Origin: Collinsella aerofaciens
GTDB lineage: Bacteria; Actinomycetota; Coriobacteriia; Coriobacteriales; Coriobacteriaceae
DNA: 64,000 nt
Assembly: GCA_008680965.1 (NCBI GenBank)
Contig: NAKE01000001.1
Coordinates: 682,001 to 746,000, forward strand
Reading direction: 5' to 3'
Part shown: in pieces, positions 53,840 through 62,920 of the stretch
Layout of the letters: every line of letters starts with the position of its first letter
Numbering within the stretch: position 1 is the first letter of the stretch
Made by a program: the position numbers and the translations under genes
Notes under the pieces: model-generated
What the model saw: only the letters and a program-made list of their open reading frames with translations
What the model was told of the DNA's origin: nothing
Databases searched by the model: none

Positions 53840-54865
53840 ATGAAACAGTACACGGTTGCTATTTTGGGCGCGACGGGAGCCGTGGGCACCCAGATGCTCG
53901 AGTGCCTAAACGAGCAGGAGTTCCCGGTTGGCAAGCTCAAGCTGCTGGCGAGCGCGCGTTCTGCGGGCAAGACCGTCGAGTTCCGCGGCGAGCAGATCGT
54001 GATCGAAGAGGCTTGTCCCGAGGCCTTTGAGGGCTGTGACATTGTGCTTGGAGCCGCCGGCGACGACATCGCGAAGGAGCTACTGCCCGAGGCCGTCAAG
54101 CGCGGCGCCGTCGTGGTCGACAACAGCCACGCCTTCCGCATGGATCCTGAGGTGCCGCTGGTCGTGCCCGAGATCAATGCCGACGACATCAAGTGGCATC
54201 ACGGCCTTATCGCCAATCCCAACTGCGCGACCATCATCGGCCTGGTTCCCACCTGGCCGCTGCATCAGCTCGCCGGCGTGAAGCGCATGATCGTCTCCAC
54301 GTATCAGGCGGCTTCGGGTGCCGGCGCTCCCGGTATGGCCGAGCTCGAGGCTCAGCTGGCCGCCCTGGGCCGCGGCGAGGAGATTCCCGAGCCGCGCGCA
54401 TTTGCCGCCCAGCTGGCGAGCAACCTGATTCCGCAGATTGGCGGCGTCAAGGAGGAGGGCTTTACCTCCGAGGAGATGAAGCTGCAAAACGAGGGCCGCA
54501 AGATCATGCACCTGCCCGAGCTGCGCGTGAACTGCACCTGCGTGCGCGTGCCCGTGCTGCGCTCGCACTCCGAGAGCATTACGCTTGAGTTTGAGCGCGA
54601 CATTACGGTTGACGAGGCCCGTGCTGCGCTGGCTGCCGCTCCGGGCGTGAAGCTGGTTGACGACATGAGCGCCGAGGATGCGCACGATCGCTTCCCCATG
54701 CCGATGGATACGTCCGACCAGGATTTGATTTGGGTCGGTCGCGTGCGCCGCGACATCTCGAACCCCGAGGCCGCGCGTGGCATCACCTTCTGGTGCTGCG
54801 GCGACCAAATCCGTAAGGGCGCGGCAACCAACGCCGTCCAGATCGCTAAGCTGCTCTGCGAGTAG
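53840..54865 (+). CDS. asd: Aspartate-semialdehyde dehydrogenase
   Basis: This 341-aa NADPH enzyme reduces aspartyl phosphate to aspartate semialdehyde. The NADP loop is AILGATGAVGTQM; the catalytic cysteine is in NPNCATIIG and the active-site His region in RSHSESITLEF. The ATG at 53840 follows GGGGGAAG; the earlier in-frame ATG at 53753 has no good site. Family length is about 330-370. A family-A element starts 12 bp after the stop. Confidence 0.93.
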   Translation: MKQYTVAILGATGAVGTQMLECLNEQEFPVGKLKLLASARSAGKTVEFRGEQIVIEEACPEAFEGCDIVLGAAGDDIAKELLPEAVKRGAVVVDNSHAFRMDPEVPLVVPEINADDIKWHHGLIANPNCATIIGLVPTWPLHQLAGVKRMIVSTYQAASGAGAPGMAELEAQLAALGRGEEIPEPRAFAAQLASNLIPQIGGVKEEGFTSEEMKLQNEGRKIMHLPELRVNCTCVRVPVLRSHSESITLEFERDITVDEARAALAAAPGVKLVDDMSAEDAHDRFPMPMDTSDQDLIWVGRVRRDISNPEAARGITFWCCGDQIRKGAATNAVQIAKLLCE

Positions 54866-54877
54866 TGTGACCTGTCC

Positions 54878-55007
54878 GGCGGGGGCCGGGCTTAGTTTTC
54901 AGAACGTCCTCGACCATGTGTGGCGCCTTGTCCTGCTCCTTCGGAGCTGCGGACAAGGCGCCACACTGGTCTGCGGAGTGTTCTGAAAACTAAGCCCAGC
55001 CCCCGCC
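54878..55007 (+). repeat. Family-A structured element, copy 4 (downstream of asd)
   Basis: 28-bp arms 54878-54905/54980-55007 have one mismatch. The loop is GTCCTCG and CTGCGGAGT. The 3-bp pair is ACC/GGT, a further compensatory change. The inner perfect 16-bp stem is GTGTGGCGCCTTGTCC and its complement. It is in sense orientation to asd. Confidence 0.85.
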
Positions 55008-55270
55008 TGCGGCGACGCTGCTGCAAGCGATCTGCGATGGGGTCGTTGTCGGTTGGGGCCGCTGGGCTGATGTGGGGGCACGTGGCTGTTGCGGGCCCTA
55101 GTCCCGGCGGCGACCCCGGCGCTTCGCGCCTGCCGCCTTTTGGGACTGTGGAGCGCCGCCGGCAGCTGCGGCGCTGTTGCGCCTGCTGCCTGCGGGAACT
55201 TTGGGGTTGAGGCGGTAACTTTGGCGCGCCTGTGTTTGTTGCTTGTGAGGGCTTAGGGGTTGATGCGAAT
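55008..55270. other. GC-rich intergenic stretch, no feature recognised
   Basis: This is GC-rich sequence with short self-complementary runs (for example GCCGCCGGCAGCTGCGGCGC near 55150). A 157-aa minus-strand frame crosses it but has no ribosome site and low-complexity content. Confidence 0.4.
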
Positions 55271-55452
55271 CGAAGGTGAATGGTTTTCCGGGAAGTGAAC
55301 GACCTATTTTGGACCCTTGAAGCATCGGCATATTTTGGCCGCCATTTCCTGCGGTTTTATCGCATGAATCCTGCTGTTTTGCAATTAAAAAATGCGGATG
55401 CTTCGGGGCCCTAGTTTTACTCGTCCACTTCTCGGAAAACCATTCACCTTCG
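55271..55452 (-). repeat. Family-D structured element, copy D2
   Basis: 32-bp arms 55271-55302/55421-55452 differ at two positions. A second nested pairing (GAAGCATC/GATGCTTC) is present, and the minus strand carries ATAAAACCGCAGG (55348-55360), shared with the elements at 14760 and 62601. It is followed on the plus strand by TTTTT. Confidence 0.7.
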
Positions 55453-55611
55453 TTTTTGCCGGACATCGTTTTGGGCGTTGCGACTCGGTATCGGCCGATG
55501 TTGAGAGGGAAAACGCCCTCTCTTGGACAATCGAGTCTGTCCGGACGCATCTGCGGGAGTTGTCTGCACAATTCGCGGTATTATGGAGCGGAGTTTTGAA
55601 AGGAGCCGCTG

Positions 55612-56190
55612 GTGGTCACGACGACGTTTGCTTCGCCTTTGGGCGAAATCTTGCTTGCCGCTGATGGCCGCGGTCTGACGGGGCTTTGGTTTGAGGGGCA
55701 GGAGCACTTTGGCTCCACGCTTCTCAAAGAAGATGCGGAGTACGTTGAAGGTGCCGATGCGGTTTCTGGTGCTGGCGGCATGTCGTCGGTGAGTCCCGCA
55801 AATGGTGTAGCCTCTTCGGTGCTTGAACGTTCCTGGGCTTGGCTGAATGCTTATTTTGCAGGGCAGGAACCTCGGTTTACGCCGCCGTTACATATGATCG
55901 GCACGGCGTTTCAGCGCGAGGTTTGGTTTGAGCTGCTTTCCATTCCGCGTGGCGAGGTTGCCACGTATGGCGAGATCGCCCGGCGTGTTGCGGCTCGACA
56001 TCGTGTACCGGGAAACGAGGCGCCCGTTGTGTCTCCTCGTGCGGTGGGGGCTGCGGTCGCACGTAATCCCATTTCGATTATCGTGCCGTGCCATCGCGTG
56101 GTGGCGGCCGACGGATCGCTCAACGGATATGCCGGCGGCCTTGACCGCAAGGAGTGGCTGCTGCGGCTCGAGGGTGCGTACGAGGAGTAA
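55612..56190 (+). CDS. ogt: Methylated-DNA-protein cysteine methyltransferase
   Basis: This 192-aa suicide repair protein removes methyl groups from O6-methylguanine. The acceptor cysteine is in IIVPCHRVVAADGSLNGYAGGLDRKEWLL; the DNA-binding helix region is FQREVWFELLSIPRGEVATYGEIARR. The start is GTG 55612 behind AAAGGAG. There is a short insertion rich in Pro and Glu (around residues 130-140) compared with typical Ogt proteins. It is alone between repeats and the two-component operon. Confidence 0.9.
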   Translation: MVTTTFASPLGEILLAADGRGLTGLWFEGQEHFGSTLLKEDAEYVEGADAVSGAGGMSSVSPANGVASSVLERSWAWLNAYFAGQEPRFTPPLHMIGTAFQREVWFELLSIPRGEVATYGEIARRVAARHRVPGNEAPVVSPRAVGAAVARNPISIIVPCHRVVAADGSLNGYAGGLDRKEWLLRLEGAYEE

Positions 56191-56418
56191 CGTCAGGACA
56201 CTTTGCATAGCCAAGACGCCGTGAAAGAACGAGTCGCCGTCTTTTCGCGACCGGCATGCGTCCAAGCGCTCGGCATCTGAGCCTTAAGTTTGGTTAAGCC
56301 ATATCCTGCGTATTTGAAAACGTGCAGGTTGAGCAGCTAAGGCTGCGCTAAGACGGCTGGCGGTGCGCTATCATCGGCGGTATCGAAACCTGTATAGCCG
56401 TGCGCCAAAGGAACAACT

Positions 56419-57108
56419 ATGAAGCTGATGCTTGCCGAGGACGAACCCGGCCTCTCCCGTGCCCTTACCGCGATTCTTCAACATAGCGACTACGAGGTCG
56501 ATGCCGCCCTCGACGGTCTGACGGCGCTCGAATATCTGCTCGCCAACGACTATGACGCCGCAATCCTGGACATCATGGTGCCCGGCATGGATGGCATTGA
56601 GGTGCTCAAGCGCACACGCGCCGCCGGTAAGCGACTGCCCATCATCATGCTCACGGCCAAAAGCGAGGTGTCCGATAAGATTGAGGGCCTGGACGCCGGC
56701 GCCAATGACTATCTGACCAAGCCGTTTGCCGCCAAGGAGCTGCTCGCGCGCATTCGCGCCATGACGCGCGCCGCGACTGCGATCGATGCCACGACGCTCA
56801 GTGTGGGCAACGTGCGCCTCGATACGGCGGCTTGCACGCTTGTGGGTCCCTTGGGCGAGGAACACCTAGCCAATCGCGAGTTTCAGCTTATGGAACTCTT
56901 TATGCGCAACGCTGGCACGCGCATGCCCACCGAGCGTCTGATGCTCGAGGTTTGGGGTGAGGACGCGCCCGAAGGCGCCAACGTGGTGTGGGTCTACATC
57001 TCGTACCTGCGCAAAAAGCTGGCGGCGCTGGGTGCCAATGTGGCCATCCGCGCGTCGCGCAACCAGGGATATTCGCTTGAGGTTGTCGAGGAAGGCGAGC
57101 AGGCGTGA
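56419..57108 (+). CDS. OmpR-family response regulator
   Basis: This 229-aa transcription factor has a receiver domain with the phosphoacceptor Asp51 in AAILDIMVPGMDG, acidic residues EDEP, and the K in LTKPFAAKELL. The C-terminal winged helix (about 130-225) ends in NVVWVYISYLRKKL. AAAGGAAC precedes the ATG. Its stop overlaps the kinase start (GTGA), forming an operon with the kinase and probably the ABC transporter genes downstream. Confidence 0.9.
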   Translation: MKLMLAEDEPGLSRALTAILQHSDYEVDAALDGLTALEYLLANDYDAAILDIMVPGMDGIEVLKRTRAAGKRLPIIMLTAKSEVSDKIEGLDAGANDYLTKPFAAKELLARIRAMTRAATAIDATTLSVGNVRLDTAACTLVGPLGEEHLANREFQLMELFMRNAGTRMPTERLMLEVWGEDAPEGANVVWVYISYLRKKLAALGANVAIRASRNQGYSLEVVEEGEQA

Positions 57109-58478
57109 GCGTGCGCACGTGGTGTAAACGCATGACGGAGCGGTTTCACGCCGCCTCGAGTAGTACGGGGCGGGCAAATTCTGCTGACGCATTGGGCCGC
57201 CGCCTGCGTCGCAAGTTCATCCTGGTTGCCATGGGCGCCGTGACCGTGGTGCTCACGCTCATCATCGCCGGCATCAACATCGTCAATTATTCGCATGTCT
57301 GCAAGATGGCCGACGCTCGCCTGGACTATATCCTGGCGGGCAAGGACGGTATCGATTGGGGGAACGAGCCTAAAGCCGATCCCGGCCAGGATGCGGTTGC
57401 CGGCAAGGTTGCTACTGGTAACCGGGCGGCTGTTCGCGACGGGCGTTTTGAAGGCATGACGGCGGAAGCTCCCTTTGACACGCGCTACTTTACGGTGACG
57501 ATTGCCGCCGGACAGGTTGCCGATGTCAACACGGCCCGCATTGCCGCGGTGGGTGCCAAGCGCGCCGCCAGTATTGCCGCAAAGTTGCATTCCAAGGGTT
57601 GGGTCTCGGGTTTTTCTGGCAATTATCGCTATACGACTGACGTTCAAGACGGTGAGACCACCTATGTGTTCGTGGACTGCTCGCGTGAGCTTGCAAGCTT
57701 TCATTCGTTTTTGAGCGCGAGCGTGGCAATCAGTTGCATTGGCTGGTTGGCAGTGCTGGCAATTGTGGCGGGCGCCTCGGGTGCGGTGATTCGGCCGATG
57801 GTCGAGAGCTACAGCAAGCAAAAGCGCTTTATTACCGATGCAAGCCACGAGATCAAGACGCCGCTAGCTGTGATCGACGCCGCCAACGAGGTGCAGGAAA
57901 TCGAGAGCGGCGAGAGCGAATGGACGCAGAGCATTCACGAGCAGGTCGCGCGGCTGACGGCGCTGACGGAGCGTCTGGTGTTCCTGGCGCGTATGGACGA
58001 GGGTTCGGCCGGCTTTACCATGACATCGATCGATCTTTCGGAGGCCGTGGACAAGGCGGCGGCGCCGTTTGAGTCGGTGGCGGTTTCGCGCGGCAAGCGT
58101 CTGTCGACGTCGATTGCGAGTGGCGTGCGGGCCCATGCCGATGCTGCGGCGGTAGCGCAGGTGGTTGAGTTGCTGCTGGACAACGCCACACGCTACGCAA
58201 GCGAGGGCAGCGTGATTGAGCTAAGCCTGCGCGCAGACTCGCGCGGTGCGGGCAAAGGCTCGGCCGAGCTTGTCGTATCGAATGCTGTTGATGAGCTGCC
58301 CGAGGGTGACCTGGACCGGCTGTTTGACCGCTTCTACCGCGCAGATGTCTCGCGTAACTCCAAGACGGGCGGCTCGGGCGTGGGCCTATCTGTGGTGCGA
58401 GCCATCGCCGAGGCCCATGGCGGGAGTGCTTCTGTCTGCGGCCACAGCAACCAGATTACCTTCATCGTCCGCTTCTAA
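57105..58478 (+). CDS. Sensor histidine kinase
   Basis: This 457-aa membrane kinase has two hydrophobic segments (about 38-60 and 205-230) framing an extracellular sensor of about 140 residues. The phosphorylated histidine is in DASHEIKTPLA near residue 248, followed by ATPase boxes (LLLDNATRYAS, GGSGVGLSVV). The GTG start overlaps the regulator stop by 4 bp. Its stop codon TAA runs into the AACCTGCC hairpin repeat at 58477. The signal is unknown; the FtsX transporter downstream suggests cell-envelope stress or peptides. Confidence 0.9.
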   Translation: MSVRTWCKRMTERFHAASSSTGRANSADALGRRLRRKFILVAMGAVTVVLTLIIAGINIVNYSHVCKMADARLDYILAGKDGIDWGNEPKADPGQDAVAGKVATGNRAAVRDGRFEGMTAEAPFDTRYFTVTIAAGQVADVNTARIAAVGAKRAASIAAKLHSKGWVSGFSGNYRYTTDVQDGETTYVFVDCSRELASFHSFLSASVAISCIGWLAVLAIVAGASGAVIRPMVESYSKQKRFITDASHEIKTPLAVIDAANEVQEIESGESEWTQSIHEQVARLTALTERLVFLARMDEGSAGFTMTSIDLSEAVDKAAAPFESVAVSRGKRLSTSIASGVRAHADAAAVAQVVELLLDNATRYASEGSVIELSLRADSRGAGKGSAELVVSNAVDELPEGDLDRLFDRFYRADVSRNSKTGGSGVGLSVVRAIAEAHGGSASVCGHSNQITFIVRF

Positions 58479-58513
58479 AACCTGCCAAAATAAACCTGTC
58501 CCTTTTTGGTCGG
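58477..58513 (+). repeat. AACCTGCC hairpin repeat at the kinase stop codon
   Basis: AACCTGCCAAAA and TTTTTGGTCGGT flank TAAACCTGTCCC. It overlaps the TAA stop of the histidine kinase. It lies between the kinase and the ABC ATPase gene, so it may modulate read-through within the operon. Confidence 0.65.
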
Positions 58514-58563
58514 TGGGAAATGGGTAATACTAAAGAGTTATCCGACCAGATGGGAATTAATCG

Positions 58564-59265
58564 ATGGCCTATATCGAATTCAAAGACGTCATCAAAGCAT
58601 ACGGCGAGGGCGACGCCCGCATTCATGCGCTCGACGGCGCGAGCTTTACGGTCGAGCGCGGCGAGCTCGCCATCATTCTGGGTGCTTCGGGTGCCGGCAA
58701 GACCACGGCGCTCAACATTCTGGGCGGCATGGATACGGCGACCTCCGGCACCGTGACGGTGGACGGGCGCGACGTGAGCTCTGCCAACGAGGCGCAGCTC
58801 GTGGAATACCGCCGCGCCGACGTCGGCTTTGTCTTCCAGTTCTACAATTTGGTTCCCAACTTGACGGCGCTCGAAAACGTCGAGCTCGCGGCGCAAATCT
58901 GCCCCGATTCGCTCGATGCCGAGCAAACGCTTTGCCAGGTTGGCCTGGGCGAGCGCCTTGCCAACTTCCCCGCGCAGCTTTCGGGCGGCGAGCAGCAGCG
59001 CGTGTCCATCGCCCGCGCGCTGGCCAAGAATCCCAAGCTGCTTCTGTGCGACGAGCCCACGGGTGCGCTCGACTACAAAACCGGCAAGCAGATCTTGCAG
59101 TTGCTGCAGGATACCTGCCGCAAGCAAGGCATCACGGTCATTATCATCACCCACAACTCCGCGCTGGCGCCCATGGCCGATCGCTTGATTCGCTTTAAGA
59201 ACGGTCGCGTGGAGAGCGAGACGGTCCAGCAAAATCCCGTGCCTATCGAGACGATCGAGTGGTAG
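58564..59265 (+). CDS. ABC transporter ATP-binding protein (MacB/LolD type)
   Basis: This 233-aa ATPase has Walker A GASGAGKTT, Q-loop FQFYNLVP, signature LSGGEQQRVS, Walker B LLLCDEPTGALD and H-loop ITHNS. Its stop overlaps or closely abuts the permease start. With the permease it forms a type VII (MacB-like) mechanotransmission transporter, linked to the two-component system upstream. Confidence 0.9.
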   Translation: MAYIEFKDVIKAYGEGDARIHALDGASFTVERGELAIILGASGAGKTTALNILGGMDTATSGTVTVDGRDVSSANEAQLVEYRRADVGFVFQFYNLVPNLTALENVELAAQICPDSLDAEQTLCQVGLGERLANFPAQLSGGEQQRVSIARALAKNPKLLLCDEPTGALDYKTGKQILQLLQDTCRKQGITVIIITHNSALAPMADRLIRFKNGRVESETVQQNPVPIETIEW

Positions 59266-62036
59266 CGCCCATGGACCAAGATTGCCAAAACAGCCAAAAC
59301 CACGATACGGAGCACGCGGGCCGCGACCGGGAGTTCGCGACCTACCGTACCGCTCAAAGCTCAAACGATATGGTGCCGACGGTTTTTCGCCGTGGCATCT
59401 ACCGCACGATTCGGGGCAGTCTTAAGCGCTTCCTATCTATCGTGGTCATCACTGCGCTTGGCGTGAGCGTGATGTGCGGCCTTAAGGCGGGCTGCGAGGA
59501 TTTGTGCGATTCGGTCGACGCCTATTTTGACCAGCAGAATGTCTATGACATTAACGTGCAGTCGACCTATGGCCTTACGCGTGACGATCTTGCGGCTATC
59601 CAAGAGGTCGACGGCGTCGAGACGGCCGAGGGCATCTACACCGAGACCGCCTACACCGCCGTGGGCACAACGCGCGAGCGCGTGGTCGTGCAAAGTCTCT
59701 CCAAGGAGAACATCGATCAGCCAGTGCTCGTGAACGGCGATTTGCCCGAGAGCGCCGATGAGGTCGCGGTGACTTCGAAGTTCCTGAAGGCTTCGGGCAA
59801 AAAGCTCGGCGATACGGTGAGTTTTGCCGCCAATGACGCGAGCTCGTCCAACCAAAGTGCCAAGGATCAGTTTGCCGCGGGCGATTACACCATTACGGCC
59901 GAGGTCCTCGATCCTACCGACGTGAGCTCCGACTCGACAGTCAACGCCTTTCGCGCTGCTTCGGCTGCGGACTATAAGTTCTATGTGAGCGAGGATGCCG
60001 CGACATCTTCTTCCTACTCCGCAGTCCACGTGATCGTCGAGGGAGCCAAGAGTCTTAACTCCTATTCAGATGCCTACACGACAAAGATCAACGAGGTCAA
60101 AGGCAACATCGAGAAGATCCGCGAGGAGCGTGAGAAGGCGCGCGTCCAGGAGTTGACGGTTGACACGCCGACAAGCTTGGATACGGCCGAGCGTCAGGCC
60201 GCCATGCTCTTTGGGATCGAGCAGGATAACATCAACCGTATGGCCGAGGGCAGCGAGGAGCGCGTCCAGGCTCAGGCCGAGTTGGACCAGCGCCGCGCCG
60301 CCGCCGACCAGCATTTTGCCGATGCCCGCGCCGAGCTTTCCGATCTGGGCGAATGCACCTGGTACATTCAGGACCGCGGTAACATCGCAAGCTACTCGAG
60401 CGTCGAGAGCGACAGTTCTTCGATCGAGGCCATCGCCACGGTTTTCCCATTTATCTTCTTTGTCGTTGCTGTGCTCATCAGTCTTACCACCGCCACGCGC
60501 ATGGTCGAGGAGGAGCGCACGCTTATTGGCCTGTACAAGGCGCTTGGCTATTCACGCGAGCGCATCCTGTCCAAATACGTGGACTATGCGCTGTGGGCAT
60601 GTCTGATCGGCGGCGTGCTCGGCAACATCATCGGATTTGTGGGCCTGCCGCTGTTCCTGTTTACGGTGTTCGATGACATGTACTCGCTGCCCCAGATGTT
60701 GCTTTCGTACGACATCGTGTCCTCAATCGTCTCGGTGGCGCTGTTTGCCGTGGGCGTGGTGGGCGCCACGATTATCGCCTGCCGCCACGAGATGGCCGAG
60801 ACGCCGGCTTCGCTCATGCGTCCCAAGGCGCCGCGTGCCGGCTCACGCATTCTGCTCGAGCGTATCGGATTTATCTGGCGCCGTATGGGCTTCTTAAACA
60901 AGGTGGCCGCGCGCAATCTGTTCCGCTACAAAAAGCGTGCCTTTATGACCATTTTTGGCATCGCGGGATGCACGGCGCTCGTGATCTGCGGGATGGGCAT
61001 CCGCGATACGTCGGTGGCGCTTTCGCCCAAGCAGTACGGGCATATCACGCGCTATGACTTGTTGGCGGTTGCCAATCCCGACGATTTTTCGCGGACGTGC
61101 GCAGCGCTGGATGAGCGCAGCGCAGCCAAGGATTCCAACGTGACCGTGACTTCGGCGCTGCCGATTATGACCGACAACGTCACCTTTACCTTTGGCGGCA
61201 AGAGCGAGACCGTGCAGCTGATCGTGGTGCCCGATGACCGCGCGAACGACCTGGACGACTACGTGCGCCTGGAGGATGAGTCCAAAGAGCCGCTGTCTTT
61301 GCGTGACGGAGACGTGTATTTAAGCAAGAGCTCACAGCTGGTGCTGGGGATTCAGCCGGGCGATACGGCACACGTCCAGGATTCGTCGCTCAATGTTGCC
61401 AAGGTCAAAGTCAGCGACATTTCGCTTAACTATCTGGGCAACACGCTTTACATGACGCAGGGCACCTATGAGCGCACGTTCGGTCGAAGCGCGCGCCTTA
61501 ACGGCATCTTTGCGCTGCTTAAGGGCTCGTCGGCCGACCAGATTGCGTTTAGCAAGAATCTTAAGAGTGACGGTTGGCTTACGATTTCGAGTACGGCCGA
61601 GCATTGGGAAAACTATGAGGCGAACTTTACGATTATCAATTCGGTCGTGGTGCTCGTGACCTTTATGGCGGCGTGCCTATCGTTTGTGGTGGTGTTTACG
61701 CTGTCCAACACCAACATCTCCGAGCGCGAACGTGAGCTGGCGACCATCAAGGTGTTGGGTTTCCGTCGCGGCGAGGTACACCACTACGTTAACAAGGAGA
61801 CGCTGGTTTTGACGGCGATTGGTGCCGCGCTGGGCGTTCCACTGGGCGGTGCGCTTGCCGAGAGCTTTACGTACATCCTGCAGATGCCGTCGCTGTACTT
61901 TGACGTCGAGGTCGAGCCGCTAAGCTACGTGCTCGCCGTGGTGCTTTCCTTTGGCTTTACGTTTATCGTCAACCTCGCTACCAATCGTACCCTCAACAAG
62001 ATCGACATGGTCGGCGCCCTCAAGAGCGCCGAGTAA
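59259..62036 (+). CDS. FtsX-like ABC permease with large ectodomain
   Basis: This 925-aa membrane protein could start at GTG 59259 (7-bp overlap with the ATPase) or at ATG 59271; neither has a strong ribosome site. Its first membrane segment (FLSIVVITALGVSVMCGL) is near residue 60. An extracellular domain of about 340 residues follows with a helical coiled section (KINEVKGNIEKIREEREKARVQE). Three segments make the first FtsX unit (about 395-510), then a second ectodomain and three C-terminal segments. Two FtsX repeats are typical of large Gram-positive MacB-like permeases. Its TAA stop merges with a hairpin repeat. Confidence 0.87.
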   Translation: MVAPMDQDCQNSQNHDTEHAGRDREFATYRTAQSSNDMVPTVFRRGIYRTIRGSLKRFLSIVVITALGVSVMCGLKAGCEDLCDSVDAYFDQQNVYDINVQSTYGLTRDDLAAIQEVDGVETAEGIYTETAYTAVGTTRERVVVQSLSKENIDQPVLVNGDLPESADEVAVTSKFLKASGKKLGDTVSFAANDASSSNQSAKDQFAAGDYTITAEVLDPTDVSSDSTVNAFRAASAADYKFYVSEDAATSSSYSAVHVIVEGAKSLNSYSDAYTTKINEVKGNIEKIREEREKARVQELTVDTPTSLDTAERQAAMLFGIEQDNINRMAEGSEERVQAQAELDQRRAAADQHFADARAELSDLGECTWYIQDRGNIASYSSVESDSSSIEAIATVFPFIFFVVAVLISLTTATRMVEEERTLIGLYKALGYSRERILSKYVDYALWACLIGGVLGNIIGFVGLPLFLFTVFDDMYSLPQMLLSYDIVSSIVSVALFAVGVVGATIIACRHEMAETPASLMRPKAPRAGSRILLERIGFIWRRMGFLNKVAARNLFRYKKRAFMTIFGIAGCTALVICGMGIRDTSVALSPKQYGHITRYDLLAVANPDDFSRTCAALDERSAAKDSNVTVTSALPIMTDNVTFTFGGKSETVQLIVVPDDRANDLDDYVRLEDESKEPLSLRDGDVYLSKSSQLVLGIQPGDTAHVQDSSLNVAKVKVSDISLNYLGNTLYMTQGTYERTFGRSARLNGIFALLKGSSADQIAFSKNLKSDGWLTISSTAEHWENYEANFTIINSVVVLVTFMAACLSFVVVFTLSNTNISERERELATIKVLGFRRGEVHHYVNKETLVLTAIGAALGVPLGGALAESFTYILQMPSLYFDVEVEPLSYVLAVVLSFGFTFIVNLATNRTLNKIDMVGALKSAE

Positions 62037-62125
62037 CCTGCCAAAAAGGGACAGGTTTATTTTGGCAGGTTTTATCTGGGCAAACGCCGGACACCTACGG
62101 GCGATCCGGCGTTTGCCCCGTTTTG
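62035..62125 (+). terminator. Stop-codon hairpin cassette and terminator after the permease gene
   Basis: TAACCTGCC contains the stop codon and starts the hairpin (62035-62073, AACCTGCCAAAA/TTTTGGCAGGTT). Then TTTATCTGGGCAAACGCC follows, leading into a second stem GCAAACGCCGGA/TCCGGCGTTTGC ending in CCCCGTTTT. The order is the same as at 19478-19583. Confidence 0.75.
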
Positions 62126-62151
62126 CTGGGGATGTCTGTCGTTCAGTGCTC

Positions 62152-62472
62152 TTACTGGCCAATCCAGTGTTGCGCATAGCTCTTAATGTCCTCGGTAAAA
62201 CCGTCAAGGTCGTCAAGGGTGATCACGCTGTCGATAAGCAAATTGGCTATCTCGCGGTGCATTGTGCTGCGGCGAATGTCGTTTGCAATTACGCCTGAGG
62301 ACAGCTTGTCTCTATTGAGGTGCTCTTCTAGTGCCCAAAATCTACTGGACGCTTCGCTGTCGCCGTTCAGCATCTCAACGTACTGGCCGATGAGCTTTTC
62401 CATATAACGTTCTTGCCATTGAGGAAGCATTTTCTTAAACAGCTTCCAGTCGCTTTCGGCTACGTCGCGCAT
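62152..62472 (-). CDS. Small conserved hypothetical protein
   Basis: This 106-aa soluble protein starts at ATG 62472 right behind GGAGGACAT; the frame continues upstream without such a site. It is highly charged and mostly helical (DWKLFKKMLPQWQERYMEKL, SRFWALEEHLNRDK, DDLDGFTEDIKSYAQHW). Similar short proteins are widespread in gut Gram-positive bacteria and are sometimes mislabelled multidrug transporters, but no membrane segment is present. The function is unknown. Confidence 0.72.
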   Translation of the reverse strand: MRDVAESDWKLFKKMLPQWQERYMEKLIGQYVEMLNGDSEASSRFWALEEHLNRDKLSSGVIANDIRRSTMHREIANLLIDSVITLDDLDGFTEDIKSYAQHWIGQ

Positions 62473-62600
62473 ATGTCCTCCGCTCGTCAAACGGGCTTTC
62501 CATTTGCCTTTCATTCTATTTGGTTTTCGCTCGCAGGCGTGGATGAGAGGCTCTCTTTAGCCTTCGAGATTGGGCTTGAATGGGTCGTATGCCACAAAAC

Positions 62601-62740
62601 GGGCCTATCTACTACGTTTAATTGGATACTCTCAATCATGCCGGGGAAACGAAAAATAAAACCGCAGGTAGAAGGCCTGTCGATTTTCAAAAAAGGCAGG
62701 TATGGTCGGCTCTCTCGAGTTAAACGTGGTAAATAGGCCC
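62601..62740 (+). repeat. Family-D structured element, copy D3
   Basis: Arms GGGCCTATCTACTACGTTTAA (62601-62621) and TTAAACGTGGTAAATAGGCCC (62720-62740) pair with two mismatches. ATAAAACCGCAGG at 62656-62668 is shared with D1 and D2. Confidence 0.65.
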
Positions 62741-62802
62741 TTTTCTTGGCGCGTGGTCAGCTCAATGCTAATCTCCGTGCCGGAACTGGCCCAGTTGTTT
62801 GT

Positions 62803-62871
62803 AAGTTGCGGTGATATAGGGACTGTTTGACGCTTTGGAGCCTCAAAACAGTCCCTATATCACCGCAACTT
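62803..62871. repeat. Family-C hairpin, copy 2
   Basis: Perfect 26-bp arms 62803-62828/62846-62871 start AAGTTGCGGTG. The same outer end occurs in the hairpin at 42785-42851 while the inner stem differs. It lies downstream of the XRE membrane-protein gene and probably ends its transcript. Confidence 0.65.
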
Positions 62872-62920
62872 GGAAGGGGCGGGCGGTGTCGGATGAGTGG
62901 CGCTGGCTGGTTGGGGCGGT

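Noticed and set aside
55098..55571. 157-aa minus-strand gene
   Set aside because: It crosses a family-D element, has no ribosome site and is low-complexity at its C-terminus.
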